60,406 nt of DNA, from the NCBI GenBank assembly GCA_043820025.1, contig JBDRED010000009.1, positions 1 to 60,406 on the forward strand, read 5' to 3'. Shown here piece by piece: positions 9,255 to 17,779 of the stretch. The DNA comes from JBDRED01 sp043820025 [NCBI: Elusimicrobiota bacterium]. GTDB lineage: Bacteria; RUG730; JBDRED01. The notes beneath the pieces were generated by a model. It did not search any database, was not told the origin of the DNA, and saw only the letters and a list, made by a program, of their open reading frames with translations. Position numbers and translations under genes: made by a program. Each line of letters starts with the position of its first letter. Positions within the stretch are counted from its first letter, which is position 1.

Positions 9255-10111
9255 TCTTTAACTGCTCCTGCCATAATTCCTTTAATAATATATTTCTGCA
9301 TTATTAAGTAAACAGTTATGATAGGCACAATGGTGATTGTAATACCTGCCATTAACAAAGGGTATTCTGTGAGATGGCTCCCCTGAAACACCATAAGGCC
9401 TCTTTGAAGAGGCATAAGAGTCTTACTAGAAAGAACTAACATAGCTAACAAGTATTCATTCCATACTCCGAGCGCTACAAATATAACAAGCACTGCCAAA
9501 GCCTGCTTAGCTAAAGGCAGGGCAACGTGCCAGTATATACCAAACTTGCCGCAGCCATCAATACGCGCCGCGTCCTCAAGCTCTTTTGGCATCTTGTCAA
9601 AAAATGTTTTTAAAAGAAAAATACCTAATGCAAGCCCTCCGTTTATCTGCGGCAGTACATATCCTATTCTCGTATTAACAAGATTGAGTTTAGTTAACAA
9701 CACATACAATGCGATAAATGAACCCGGAATTGGAATCATCATTGTAGCCATAAATACCATAAAAAACAGCCTTCGTCCCGGAAACTCAAGCCTTGAAAAC
9801 GCGTAAGCTGCAAGCGAAGAAATAAGCACAACCCCTAAAACAACCACTATTGTATATAAAACGCTGTTAAAAAAATATGTCCCGAAATTTGCTTTTGTCC
9901 ACGCAATTTTAAAATTTATCCATTGAGGGTTGCCGGGAAACAAACTCATATCGGAAAAAACCGTTCTTTGAGTTTTTAAAGCTGAGGAAAACATCCAAAT
10001 AAGCGGAAATATACATGTGATAGAAACAAGCCCGAGAATTGTATGCGTTATGAAAGCCGACACGAATCTTTTTATTTGGTATTCATAATGAGGCCTTTGT
10101 CTAATAGTCAT
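9251..10111 (-). CDS. Carbohydrate ABC transporter permease, MalG-type
   Basis: The 286-residue protein has six predicted membrane helices and the inner-membrane-component EAA loop EDAARIDGCGKFGIYWHVALP, the site that docks the ATPase. The N-terminal helix (HTILGLVSITCIFPLIWMF), the periplasmic FPGNPQWINF segment and the C-terminal KYIIKGIMAGAVKE are typical of the MalG/UgpE group of the CUT1 family. It is preceded at a 2-base gap by the MalF-type partner. The gene order binding protein, MalF, MalG is normal for CUT1 systems, but no ATPase gene is present anywhere in the window, so a shared MsmX-like ATPase encoded elsewhere is expected. Confidence 0.93.
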   Translation of the reverse strand: MTIRQRPHYEYQIKRFVSAFITHTILGLVSITCIFPLIWMFSSALKTQRTVFSDMSLFPGNPQWINFKIAWTKANFGTYFFNSVLYTIVVVLGVVLISSLAAYAFSRLEFPGRRLFFMVFMATMMIPIPGSFIALYVLLTKLNLVNTRIGYVLPQINGGLALGIFLLKTFFDKMPKELEDAARIDGCGKFGIYWHVALPLAKQALAVLVIFVALGVWNEYLLAMLVLSSKTLMPLQRGLMVFQGSHLTEYPLLMAGITITIVPIITVYLIMQKYIIKGIMAGAVKE

Positions 10112-10113
10112 AA

Positions 10114-10998
10114 TTATACCTTACGTCTTTGGGAGATTTTCATCTGAATAACAGATAAAGATAATAATACAACACCGAACACAATGCTCATAGCGCATGC
10201 ATAACCAAACCTTGATGTGCCTGTCATTGCCGCAAGTATGCGTGTTATTGGAACCTCAGTATGATACCCCGGTCCTCCATGAGTAGTAGAAACAATTAGA
10301 TCGTATATCTGCATAGTGCCGAGGATTGTCAGGATAGAAACCAAGATAAAAACAGGAATCATTAAAGGCACTGTAATATTCTTAAACACCTGCCACGCAT
10401 TAGCTCCGTCAACCTTTGATGCTTCATATAATTCGCGGGGTATTCCTTGAAGCCCTGCAAGCAGTATAATAAATCCCCATCCAAAACCTTTCCACATATG
10501 TATAACTGCAACAGATGTCAACGCTGTTTTTGGATCAGCCAGCCACGCGCGCGCTAAATCGCCTAAGCCCATAGCATTTAACGCATAATTTAAAAGTCCA
10601 TAATTTCCGTCATAAATCCAATTCCAAATTAAACCAACTACGATTCCTGATAATACCGGCGGCAAATAAAATATAACTCTATACGCTTTCGCTCCTCTTA
10701 TTTCCCTATCGCATGCTAACGCGAGAATCAACGCTAAAGAATTTTGAAGTATTAGAGCTAAAAATGTTATATAACCGGCATTTAACATTGATGTCCAGTA
10801 AACCTTATTGTTTCTAAAAATATCTATAAAATGTTCAAGGCCGACATACTTCATAGACAAAGATATTCCATCCCATTGAAATACGCTAAGCTGGAACACC
10901 TTAATAAAAGGATATAGGCTAAAGACCATGAATAATGAGATAGCAGGCAGAACAAATAAATAATTTTCAAGAACCTGTTTTCTTTTGCTGTTAATCAT
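10114..10998 (-). CDS. Carbohydrate ABC transporter permease, MalF-type
   Basis: The 294-residue protein has six membrane helices and the EAA loop YEASKVDGANAWQVFKNITVP. The first helix with LPAISLFMVFSLYPFIKVFQLS and the phrase FYLPPVLSGIVVGLIWNWIYDGNYGLLN (split here by function, not by motif) are typical of the UgpA/MalF class of CUT1 sugar importers. The gene starts 33 bases after the binding-protein gene and ends 2 bases before the MalG-type partner. The pair would form the membrane channel for an oligosaccharide or glycerol-phosphate-like substrate. The substrate is set by the binding protein and is unknown. Confidence 0.93.
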   Translation of the reverse strand: MINSKRKQVLENYLFVLPAISLFMVFSLYPFIKVFQLSVFQWDGISLSMKYVGLEHFIDIFRNNKVYWTSMLNAGYITFLALILQNSLALILALACDREIRGAKAYRVIFYLPPVLSGIVVGLIWNWIYDGNYGLLNYALNAMGLGDLARAWLADPKTALTSVAVIHMWKGFGWGFIILLAGLQGIPRELYEASKVDGANAWQVFKNITVPLMIPVFILVSILTILGTMQIYDLIVSTTHGGPGYHTEVPITRILAAMTGTSRFGYACAMSIVFGVVLLSLSVIQMKISQRRKV

Positions 10999-11031
10999 CC
11001 CAATATTCCTTTTATAACAAAATATTTTGTC

Positions 11032-12330
11032 TTATTGCGATTTAATTCTTTTTAGTTCTGTTTCTTTAAGCGACTGCACCTCTTTCGCAATCTGTTCAGC
11101 TGTTTTTTCTCCAATAATTATTGATTGAATGCCTTTGTCAAAAGCTTCTATAACACTTGGGAATTCAGCGTAAGGAAGAAAGCTTGGATGCGTTGTTTTA
11201 TCCATATTATCCGCGAATTGCGCGAGTATTGGAGAAATACTCTTTAAACTATCCTTATTTACAGGAAGGTTTCTGGTAGCTTCAGCTAAGAATACCTGCT
11301 GATCTTTATCTGTAAGCCATTTTAAAAATTTTATTGCTTCTTCTTTATTCTTTGAATTGGCGTTTACCATAAATGACGAGCCTGCGCCGCCCCAGATCAC
11401 CATAGGATACTGGTCAGAAACGCGCGGCGGAAATAAAACTTCATAATCTAAGTCCGGATTCATGCCATGATAAACATTTACGCACCATGTCCCGTTAAAC
11501 GCCATTGCCGCCCTCTCATTAGCAAACATTTGCTCTGCTGTTTTATTAACCATTGTGACTATTCCGGTCGCAAGCACATGGTTATTTACCATTTCTTTAA
11601 ATAATGAAAGAACCTTAATCCAATCAGGATCAGTATAAGGAACATCTCCTTTTATCGTTGCAACAACCTTTTCTTTACCCATAATATTAAAAGCGTAGTT
11701 TGAAGCAAGGCAGTCTATCATCCATATCTCGCCCCATCCGCTGACAAGTCCCTGCATGCCGGCCTCGTGCAGTTTTTTGCCTGCTTTCATAAATTCATCC
11801 CATGTCTTTGGCGGATTTTCCGGGTCAAGGCCTGCTTTTCTAAACATCTTTTTATTGAAAAGCATTTGAATGTTAGTTACATCAATAGGGACGCCATATA
11901 CGCCCGGTTTTATACCAAACTGATTATCAGGCAAAAACTCATTAACAGCCAAAGCCTTTAAAAACATTCTGTTTTTCCATAAACCATTGCTCGCGTCCAT
12001 ATAAGGAGTAAGGTTTTCAACATGACCGGCCTTAATAAAGCTGGCAAAATCCCTAGCCTCGCTTAAGATACCATAAATATCCGGCAATGTGTTTGTTTGA
12101 GCCGCAGCTTTAACTTTAGAGGAGTATGCTTCTGAAGGCGCGTATAATTCAAATGTAACGTCTATTCCAAACTGTTGTTTATATCTGTTTGTTAATTCTA
12201 TAAATGCGTCATCCCTATCTGTCATCCAATGCCACACAGTAATTCCTTTCTTGTCCTTTTTAACGCTGCAGCCGCTAATCATTCCCAAAATAAAAACGCT
12301 AAGAATAAAAAGCGATATACCTTTTTTCAT
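11032..12330 (-). CDS. Extracellular sugar-binding lipoprotein of ABC importer (family 1)
   Basis: The 432-residue protein carries a lipoprotein signal with lipobox MISGC (Cys 21), followed by the family 1 solute-binding fold: ITVWHWMTDRDDAFIELTNRY, later PPKTWDEFMKAGKKLHEAG, FNGTWCVN and YPMVIWGGAGSSFMVNANSKNKEEAIKFLKWL. These are standard marks of CUT1 oligosaccharide receptors. The start is supported by AAAGGAG six bases upstream of the ATG. It is the first gene behind the consensus promoter at 12444-12473 and so probably the most highly expressed member of the ten-gene run. Lipidation would tether it in the periplasm. Confidence 0.93.
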   Translation of the reverse strand: MKKGISLFILSVFILGMISGCSVKKDKKGITVWHWMTDRDDAFIELTNRYKQQFGIDVTFELYAPSEAYSSKVKAAAQTNTLPDIYGILSEARDFASFIKAGHVENLTPYMDASNGLWKNRMFLKALAVNEFLPDNQFGIKPGVYGVPIDVTNIQMLFNKKMFRKAGLDPENPPKTWDEFMKAGKKLHEAGMQGLVSGWGEIWMIDCLASNYAFNIMGKEKVVATIKGDVPYTDPDWIKVLSLFKEMVNNHVLATGIVTMVNKTAEQMFANERAAMAFNGTWCVNVYHGMNPDLDYEVLFPPRVSDQYPMVIWGGAGSSFMVNANSKNKEEAIKFLKWLTDKDQQVFLAEATRNLPVNKDSLKSISPILAQFADNMDKTTHPSFLPYAEFPSVIEAFDKGIQSIIIGEKTAEQIAKEVQSLKETELKRIKSQ

Positions 12331-12363
12331 TATTTTTCTCCTTTGGTTATATCTAAAATATTC

Positions 12364-12380
12364 ACAGATTCAATATCTGT
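12364..12380. promoter_or_regulatory. Palindrome in operon leader, possible operator
   Basis: ACAGAT and ATCTGT are separated by five bases (ACAGATATTGAATCTGT on the minus strand). The site lies about 35 bases upstream of the binding-protein start and about 60 bases inside the expected transcript. It could bind a LacI- or GntR-type regulator or form a weak hairpin. No regulator gene is nearby. Confidence 0.35.
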
Positions 12381-12443
12381 AAGAAACAAATTAAATGTTC
12401 TTTTCTTATTAAATTGGCAGTCTTTTTTTCGGATGGCTTTTTG

Positions 12444-12473
12444 ATTATACTACAACTATATAATATATGTCAA
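12444..12473 (-). promoter_or_regulatory. Consensus sigma-70 promoter of the sugar/envelope operon
   Basis: On the minus strand a perfect -35 TTGACA (12468-12473) is followed after 18 bases by a perfect -10 TATAAT (12444-12449). Transcription should start near 12436 and run into the sugar-binding lipoprotein gene at 12330 after a leader of about 105 bases. I saw no other comparably strong promoter between 12330 and 1, so it may serve the whole gene run. Confidence 0.8.
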
Positions 12474-12538
12474 TAAAAAGAACGAAAGTTACAAATTTTA
12501 CGCATTATACGCAAAACATATTAGATAAATTTAATATT

Positions 12539-14716
12539 CTATTTATTAATAATTTTAATTTTGTCAAAACTAATACTGATATTTAGATCCTTATTACGCA
12601 CCGCAATATTTAATTCCTTTGGCCAAACCATTCTTCCATTCACTGAATGCCAGTCGCTATATAATATTTCCACTTTGTTATTACCGGTTTTATTTACAAA
12701 ATCTTGTTGTAAGATATATCCGTCTTTTGATATCACCAAATCAACATTTTCAAATGAAAGCCTATAACAGTCTTTATCTTCAATCAGCTCTTTGTCGTCT
12801 AAAATAACCTCCGGAATGATTTGAAAATTATTAATCTCTGAAAGCGCCGGGATATTATCTTCTAAATTATATTTTTTACTGCTCGCTACAGAATAAAACG
12901 AAACCTCATCGTGAATCAATATATAACCGGCAGGAAGGCCCGGGATATTATTTGCGTCAATACGAATATAATCCGGAAATAAATAGCGCAGACTGCCTTT
13001 AAAAACTAATTTTCTCTTATACTTAATTTTAATATTTACGCCGGCTATTAAAAGATGTTTTTGCGCTGAGCGTTGAAGCGTATTAATACGATTTTTTATC
13101 ATTTCATCAATCGGGATATCTGCGAGCATTCTCGAACATTCGTTAAGTTTTAATTCATAATCATGATTCGTGTCGTCTAAAAAACGCGCGCTGTCATACG
13201 CAAAAAAGGCTTTTTCATAATTACCCAGTTTATTATACGCCTCTCCCATATGGAAATAAATAACAGGATCAATTTGATCCTTACCTGCCTCTTCCAAAAG
13301 ATTTAACGCTTCTTTGTATTCGCCCTTTTTAAAATAGAGCCATCCCAGACTATCCTTATAAGCGCTGCTTTCAGGAAAGATTTTTAACGCTTTTTTTATT
13401 AATATCTCAGCCTCGCCAAGGTTCTCGCCTTTTTCAATCATTGAATATCCAATATAATTCGCGGCCTGAGCATTATCAGGATCATATTTCAAAAGAGTTC
13501 TTAGAGTCATTACAGCGTTATCCGTCTTATCCATACTATCGTATGTCATTCCTAAAGAATAAAGCGCGCTTGTATACCCGGTTTTGAGCGACACAGCTTC
13601 TTGAAAATACCTGACAGCTTTTTTATTATTCCCATTGTCGCTATAACCAAGCCCTATAAAGTAATATAGATCCGGATCGCTCGGATATCTTTTTAACGCC
13701 TTTTTTAAAATATTTACAGCTTTATCATTCTTGTTTTTTTTAGAATACAAATAAGCGATACGCAAATAATTTTCAACGGCGTAGTTATTGTATTCCATTA
13801 TGTCAAACAGATATTCTATCGCCTTGTCCCAATCTTTAATTTCCTCCGCGCGTTTTATCAGCATGAGATATGCGTATAGCGTCTGCGTGATGAGCATATC
13901 GTCTATTTTATTTGCTGATTTTATTTTATCTATGACGCGTAGAAAATATTCTTCGCCTTCCAGGCTCCACTCATCCTGCCACGCTAGAGTGCCGAGTTTA
14001 TTGAGGAGCATCACTACATTAATATCCGAAGATTCGTGTATAAGAGCCTCTGAGTATGCTTCTTCTGCTAATTGTTTTTCATTGGTTCTCTCATACAACA
14101 CGCCTAACCGCCACCAAATAGCGCTGTTTTCTTTATCCTTAATAATTATCTCTTTATACAAATCCTTAGCTTTCTCATACTCCTTCTCGCGCTCAAGCAC
14201 ATTAGCAAGAAGCGCTTTTACGTCATTATTACCCGGCGCTTTCTCTAAATATTTTTCATAGTATATCCCGGCTTTCTTTTGATCGCCCCGGCGCTCATAA
14301 AATAGTCCAAGATAAAAATACACGCCCGGCTGGTCAGGATCTATCTCTTTTGCTTTTTCAGCATATTCAATCGCCTTATCAAACTCCGACAAAGAAGCTT
14401 TAGTGTGCGCTAAAATGAAATATGTTTCATAATCAGGCTCGCCGTACTCAACAATCCATAATCCTTTCTCCTCAGCCTCTTCAAACTTACCGCTTCTCCA
14501 TAATGCAATCAATGCATCCTTCTCAACAATATTGCTAACAGGGCCGCTGCTGTCAATCTTTGCGTACATCTCTAACGCCTTATCATAATCACCCTCAAAC
14601 TGATACATAAGCCCTTGAATATATGTTTCATAACTTTCAGACTCGCTTCTGCTCTGAGCTAAAAGAAACGATAAGGGCATAAACATTAATAATAAGGTTA
14701 TAACTATTTTCTTCAT
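12539..14716 (-). CDS. Periplasmic TPR-repeat protein with LolA-like C-terminal domain
   Basis: I chose the ATG at 14716 (MKKIVITLLLMF) because it begins a clean signal peptide; an earlier in-frame start at 14731 would add five residues. The protein has about 725 residues. Residues 25-560 consist of a dozen or more tetratricopeptide repeats (for example AEKAKEIDPDQPGVYFYLGLFYERRGDQKKA). The last 160 residues switch to beta strands: KIKYKRKLVFKGSLRYLFPDY, then GYILIHDEVSFYSV and WPKELNIAV, resembling LolA or DUF4292 lipoprotein-binding folds. This fits a periplasmic scaffold that handles a lipoprotein or lipid. It is not obviously part of the sugar operon, whose promoter lies just downstream of it. 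Confidence 0.8.
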   Translation of the reverse strand: MKKIVITLLLMFMPLSFLLAQSRSESESYETYIQGLMYQFEGDYDKALEMYAKIDSSGPVSNIVEKDALIALWRSGKFEEAEEKGLWIVEYGEPDYETYFILAHTKASLSEFDKAIEYAEKAKEIDPDQPGVYFYLGLFYERRGDQKKAGIYYEKYLEKAPGNNDVKALLANVLEREKEYEKAKDLYKEIIIKDKENSAIWWRLGVLYERTNEKQLAEEAYSEALIHESSDINVVMLLNKLGTLAWQDEWSLEGEEYFLRVIDKIKSANKIDDMLITQTLYAYLMLIKRAEEIKDWDKAIEYLFDIMEYNNYAVENYLRIAYLYSKKNKNDKAVNILKKALKRYPSDPDLYYFIGLGYSDNGNNKKAVRYFQEAVSLKTGYTSALYSLGMTYDSMDKTDNAVMTLRTLLKYDPDNAQAANYIGYSMIEKGENLGEAEILIKKALKIFPESSAYKDSLGWLYFKKGEYKEALNLLEEAGKDQIDPVIYFHMGEAYNKLGNYEKAFFAYDSARFLDDTNHDYELKLNECSRMLADIPIDEMIKNRINTLQRSAQKHLLIAGVNIKIKYKRKLVFKGSLRYLFPDYIRIDANNIPGLPAGYILIHDEVSFYSVASSKKYNLEDNIPALSEINNFQIIPEVILDDKELIEDKDCYRLSFENVDLVISKDGYILQQDFVNKTGNNKVEILYSDWHSVNGRMVWPKELNIAVRNKDLNISISFDKIKIINK

Positions 14717-14779
14717 AATTTCCTCAAACAAACTGTTTATATTAAAGTAATATTAAAAAAACGCTTCCCTGCTTTATAA

Positions 14780-15226
14780 TTATTTCTTTAATATCAGCGC
14801 GTCTTCTTCAGGATTAGAATAATACTTTTTCCGAACATTTATTATTGAGAAGCCCATATCTCCGTATAATTTTTTTGCCGCTGTGTTTGATTCCCGCACC
14901 TCAAGAAACACGTTTTTTACGCCCTTTTCATTTAAAATATCCAGTATACGCGATAAAATTTTTTTTCCTATGCCCTTTAGCCTATACTGCGCGTCAACAG
15001 CAAGATTTAATATCTCAGCGCAGCTCTCAAAATACCTGCATCCCGCATACCCCACAATTATTTCTTCATCATTATTTTTTATGCAGGCTGTTTGGAACAC
15101 CGAACCTTCAACCAAAAGCTCACTATAAAACATCTCTCTTGTCCACGGATCAGGGAACGCTTTTTTTTCTATATCTAAAATTTTATCAATATCATCCTTA
15201 ATCATGCTTCTAAAAAATATATTCAT
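14780..15226 (-). CDS. rimI: Ribosomal protein S18 alanine N-acetyltransferase
   Basis: The chosen ATG at 15226 overlaps the tsaB stop as ATGA and has AAGAG a few bases upstream; another ATG six bases earlier is possible. The 148-residue product is a GNAT acetyltransferase: EKKAFPDPWTREMF at the N-terminus, the acetyl-CoA pyrophosphate loop QYRLKGIGKKILSRIL, and the C-terminal FLEVRESNTAAKKLYGDMGF are hallmarks of RimI. RimI acetylates the N-terminal alanine of ribosomal protein S18. The tsaE-tsaB-rimI order is widespread in bacteria and supports the assignment. Confidence 0.9.
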   Translation of the reverse strand: MNIFFRSMIKDDIDKILDIEKKAFPDPWTREMFYSELLVEGSVFQTACIKNNDEEIIVGYAGCRYFESCAEILNLAVDAQYRLKGIGKKILSRILDILNEKGVKNVFLEVRESNTAAKKLYGDMGFSIINVRKKYYSNPEEDALILKK

Positions 15227-15951
15227 TGGCATCTCTTATTTTTTTCTTCCCACTTAACTTCAGCCTCAGACCTTCGCAGATATAAAGGAATAATTTTGCC
15301 GTAATCCTGTTCTTTCGACTTATCGAATATATCCTTACCCATCTGCGCTATAATTGTTTCTAAATATTTATCCCCGCTCTCCTCAATAAAATGAACGCGC
15401 CTTTTATTTATATATAACAAATCCTGTTTCTTAACAACATCAATGCCATTGCCGAAAAAAACAAATTCATTTTCTTTAACTGCGTACTCGTCTAACACAG
15501 CCTGCATCTTATCCGCGTCAGCTATGCAATAATCGATTTTCTTTTCTAATAATCCTTTATTATTTATATAAACCGCTAAGTAAACTTCATTTCTTAAAGC
15601 GTCAATAACAGAACACACAGCTGTCAAGTCAGGCCTTATCTTTAACGCGTTATGCGCAAGCGCGTCCAAACCGGCCACAGGCGCAATTTTTATATTGCGC
15701 GCCTGAGCCCATGCTCTGCAACATGCTATTCCAACACGTATTCCCGTAAACGAACCCGGCCCTATATTTACTGCAAGACCATCTACCTCTTCCATAGCAA
15801 GTTTATTCCTCTCCAGTAGATTCCGAATAATCCCGATGAGTATCTCAGAATGCACATTGCCCAGATTAACACAAATATAGTCTGCATCATTGCCATTAAC
15901 CATTGACACTTCGCAGTATTTAGTAGTTGTATCAATACCTACAATAATCAT
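15223..15951 (-). CDS. tsaB: tRNA threonylcarbamoyladenosine synthesis protein TsaB
   Basis: The start at 15951 is preferred because GAGG lies five bases upstream; an in-frame GTG six bases earlier is weaker. The 242-residue product has the ASKHA fold signatures of TsaB: IIVGIDTTTKYCEVSMVN at the N-terminus and VNIGPGSFTGIRVGIACCRAWA in the middle. TsaB is the inactive paralogue that scaffolds TsaD and TsaE to make the t6A modification of ANN-decoding tRNAs. tsaE lies just upstream and rimI overlaps downstream. tsaD is not in the window. The C-terminal 60 residues are less conserved, as usual. Confidence 0.93.
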   Translation of the reverse strand: MIIVGIDTTTKYCEVSMVNGNDADYICVNLGNVHSEILIGIIRNLLERNKLAMEEVDGLAVNIGPGSFTGIRVGIACCRAWAQARNIKIAPVAGLDALAHNALKIRPDLTAVCSVIDALRNEVYLAVYINNKGLLEKKIDYCIADADKMQAVLDEYAVKENEFVFFGNGIDVVKKQDLLYINKRRVHFIEESGDKYLETIIAQMGKDIFDKSKEQDYGKIIPLYLRRSEAEVKWEEKNKRCQ

Positions 15952-15971
15952 ATACACCTCAAAACACGCCG

Positions 15972-16418
15972 CTAATTTATTTTTTTTATTATTATTTCTC
16001 TCTCATTTTCATCTAAATATTTAAAATAAATCTCCCAGCGTTTTTCAGGCCATAAGGATTTTGCCCTATCAGCCCATTCCACAATAATAACTCTGTTACT
16101 ATTTATATATTCTTCCCAGCCCAAATCCTCTACCTGCGAATCATTATCCAATCTATAAAAATCAAAATGCGCAAGAGAATAATCGCCGCTATACTCATTA
16201 ACCAAGGTAAATGAAGGGCTTCTCACAATATCCTTCACACCCAATTCCTTTGCCACAGCTTTTGTAAATGTAGTTTTTCCGCTCCCTAAATCTCCAATCA
16301 ATAATATTGTATCGCCTTTAGCTATAATCTGCGAAAAGCTCCCGGCAACTTCGCGCGTTTCTGCCACTGAATGGCTTACAATCCTTTGTTCATTTTTATT
16401 TTTATTAAACTTTAACAT
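15972..16418 (-). CDS. tsaE: tRNA threonylcarbamoyladenosine synthesis ATPase TsaE
   Basis: The 148-residue protein has a Walker A motif GDLGSGKTTFTKAVAKELG, then SPSFTLVNEYSG, AHFDFYRLD and VIIVEWADRAKSLWP, the full set of TsaE signatures. TsaE is the small P-loop ATPase that cycles the TsaB-TsaD complex during t6A synthesis. The length is normal for the family (about 140-160 residues). The gene is 20 bases upstream of tsaB and 23 bases downstream of thiL, in one run. Cytoplasmic. Confidence 0.95.
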   Translation of the reverse strand: MLKFNKNKNEQRIVSHSVAETREVAGSFSQIIAKGDTILLIGDLGSGKTTFTKAVAKELGVKDIVRSPSFTLVNEYSGDYSLAHFDFYRLDNDSQVEDLGWEEYINSNRVIIVEWADRAKSLWPEKRWEIYFKYLDENEREIIIKKIN

Positions 16419-16441
16419 TTTATTATCCTGTAAACTTAACG

Positions 16442-17407
16442 CTAGAATGCCTCATATCCTCTGACTTTAATTTTTTTCTCTTTGCCTTTATCGTCAATAA
16501 ACTTCAACCCCTTGCCTTTCTTGACACAGCCGATAACCTTCACGCCCTCTATTTGCTGAGCGCTCTTAAGCCTGTTTTTTGGGACTGTAAACACAAGCTC
16601 ATAATCCTCTCCGCCATACATTGCATACTTAAGCGCGTCTTTTTTTGAAACACTTTTTTTTAGTTCTTTTGAAATAGGCAGATCATTAATATTAATTTCG
16701 AATTTTTTTAAACTTTTTTCTGCCATAGTATTAAGCGTGGACACAAGTCCGTCACTAACATCCATCATAGAGGTCACATTGCAGTCTTTAACAAGTTTTA
16801 CAGATTCCTTAACTCTTGGCGCAGGACAATTAAATCTTTGTATTAAATATTTATTCTTTATTTTATTTAAAACACATTGCCTGCCAAAAGCCGCATCGCC
16901 GAAAAAGCCTGTTACGCAAACATAATCGCCATTCTTTGCGCCGCCTCTTAGCGCAGGCTTTTCCCCTGCGCATTCTCCCACAATAGTAATTGTTATCATT
17001 AAATCCTTTTTTGAAGATACTGTATCTCCTCCAATTATTTGCACATTCAATTTGTCGGCTAAACTTGAAATCCCTCTATAAATTTCCTTTGCATTGTTGA
17101 CCGTTATATCATTTGTGACAGCGCATGAAACAAGCGCATATTTAGGAATGCCGCCCATAGCTGAAATATCGCTCACATTTATTGCTAATACTTTCCATCC
17201 CAAGTCATAGAAGGAGATGTATTCCCTGTTAAAATGAACCCTCTCGACCATTGTGTCAATACTTACTAATATTTTTCCGTTTAATCGCACCATTGCAGTA
17301 TCATCGCCAATACCAATCGCCGCAGATCCGGCTTTTTTACCGGTCCATTTTTTTATATTGTCTATTAATTTATATTCGCCTATCGAAGATAATTTATGGT
17401 TTGTCAT
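16442..17407 (-). CDS. thiL: Thiamine-monophosphate kinase
   Basis: The 321-residue protein matches ThiL: SSIGEYKLIDNI at the N-terminus, IGIGDDTAMVRLNGKILVSIDTMVE (metal and substrate site), VNVSDISAMGG-type segment NVSDISAMGGIPKYAL, GGDTVSSKKDLMITIT, MMDVSDGLVSTLNTMA and YGGEDYELVFTVP. ThiL phosphorylates thiamine monophosphate to the active cofactor thiamine diphosphate. The length is normal. No THI-box riboswitch was seen upstream. The gene opens the thiL-tsaE-tsaB-rimI run. A GGGACAG palindrome lies 60-90 bases upstream. Confidence 0.93.
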   Translation of the reverse strand: MTNHKLSSIGEYKLIDNIKKWTGKKAGSAAIGIGDDTAMVRLNGKILVSIDTMVERVHFNREYISFYDLGWKVLAINVSDISAMGGIPKYALVSCAVTNDITVNNAKEIYRGISSLADKLNVQIIGGDTVSSKKDLMITITIVGECAGEKPALRGGAKNGDYVCVTGFFGDAAFGRQCVLNKIKNKYLIQRFNCPAPRVKESVKLVKDCNVTSMMDVSDGLVSTLNTMAEKSLKKFEININDLPISKELKKSVSKKDALKYAMYGGEDYELVFTVPKNRLKSAQQIEGVKVIGCVKKGKGLKFIDDKGKEKKIKVRGYEAF

Positions 17408-17470
17408 TTCAACTCCGCGACTACCGGAAAGCGCGCCGGTATTATTGCAAGAATTCCATTACCGCAAAAA

Positions 17471-17492
17471 GGGACAGGACTATTCCTGTCCC
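17471..17492. repeat. GGGACAG-family palindrome (perfect 9-bp hairpin)
   Basis: GGGACAGGA and TCCTGTCCC form a perfect 9-bp stem around a CTAT loop in the gap between thiL and the small membrane protein gene. It is the simplest member of a repeat family also found at 31783, 49652 and 56271. It has no U tract, so a terminator is less likely than a REP-like element. Confidence 0.75.
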
Positions 17493-17535
17493 CGCAATAT
17501 ATACCGCTTTGTTCTCTAAATAATTAAATAGCGTA

Positions 17536-17733
17536 TTAGTCTTTTTTTGATTCTTCTTTTGACTTAGACGATTCCTTTATACTGCTCACGCCTGCAATCA
17601 CAGCTATTACTCCAACTACGACAAATGATATGGGCATCATCCCTGCAAGCACCAAAAGAAGAATATCCCACCACAAGAAAAGGCCTGCTACACCTAACGC
17701 GAACGCAATCGTTCCTAAAATAATACTGATCAC
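17536..17733 (-). CDS. Small two-helix membrane protein
   Basis: The 65-residue product has two hydrophobic helices (about residues 3-21 and 25-49) joined by a very short Gly/Met/Pro turn, followed by a charged tail KESSKSKEESKKD. The start ATG is preceded by AAGGAGGT, a strong ribosome-binding site, which supports expression. It resembles small conserved membrane proteins of unknown function. I do not recognise a family. It lies between the peptidase gene and thiL. Confidence 0.6.
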   Translation of the reverse strand: MISIILGTIAFALGVAGLFLWWDILLLVLAGMMPISFVVVGVIAVIAGVSSIKESSKSKEESKKD

Positions 17734-17779
17734 AATTAATACCTCCTTGATATTACAGCGTAGATCTCAAACGCTTATT

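Noticed and set aside
17408-17535. THI-box riboswitch before thiL
   Set aside because: The gap contains only the GGGACAG hairpin; the conserved TPP-aptamer words were not found.
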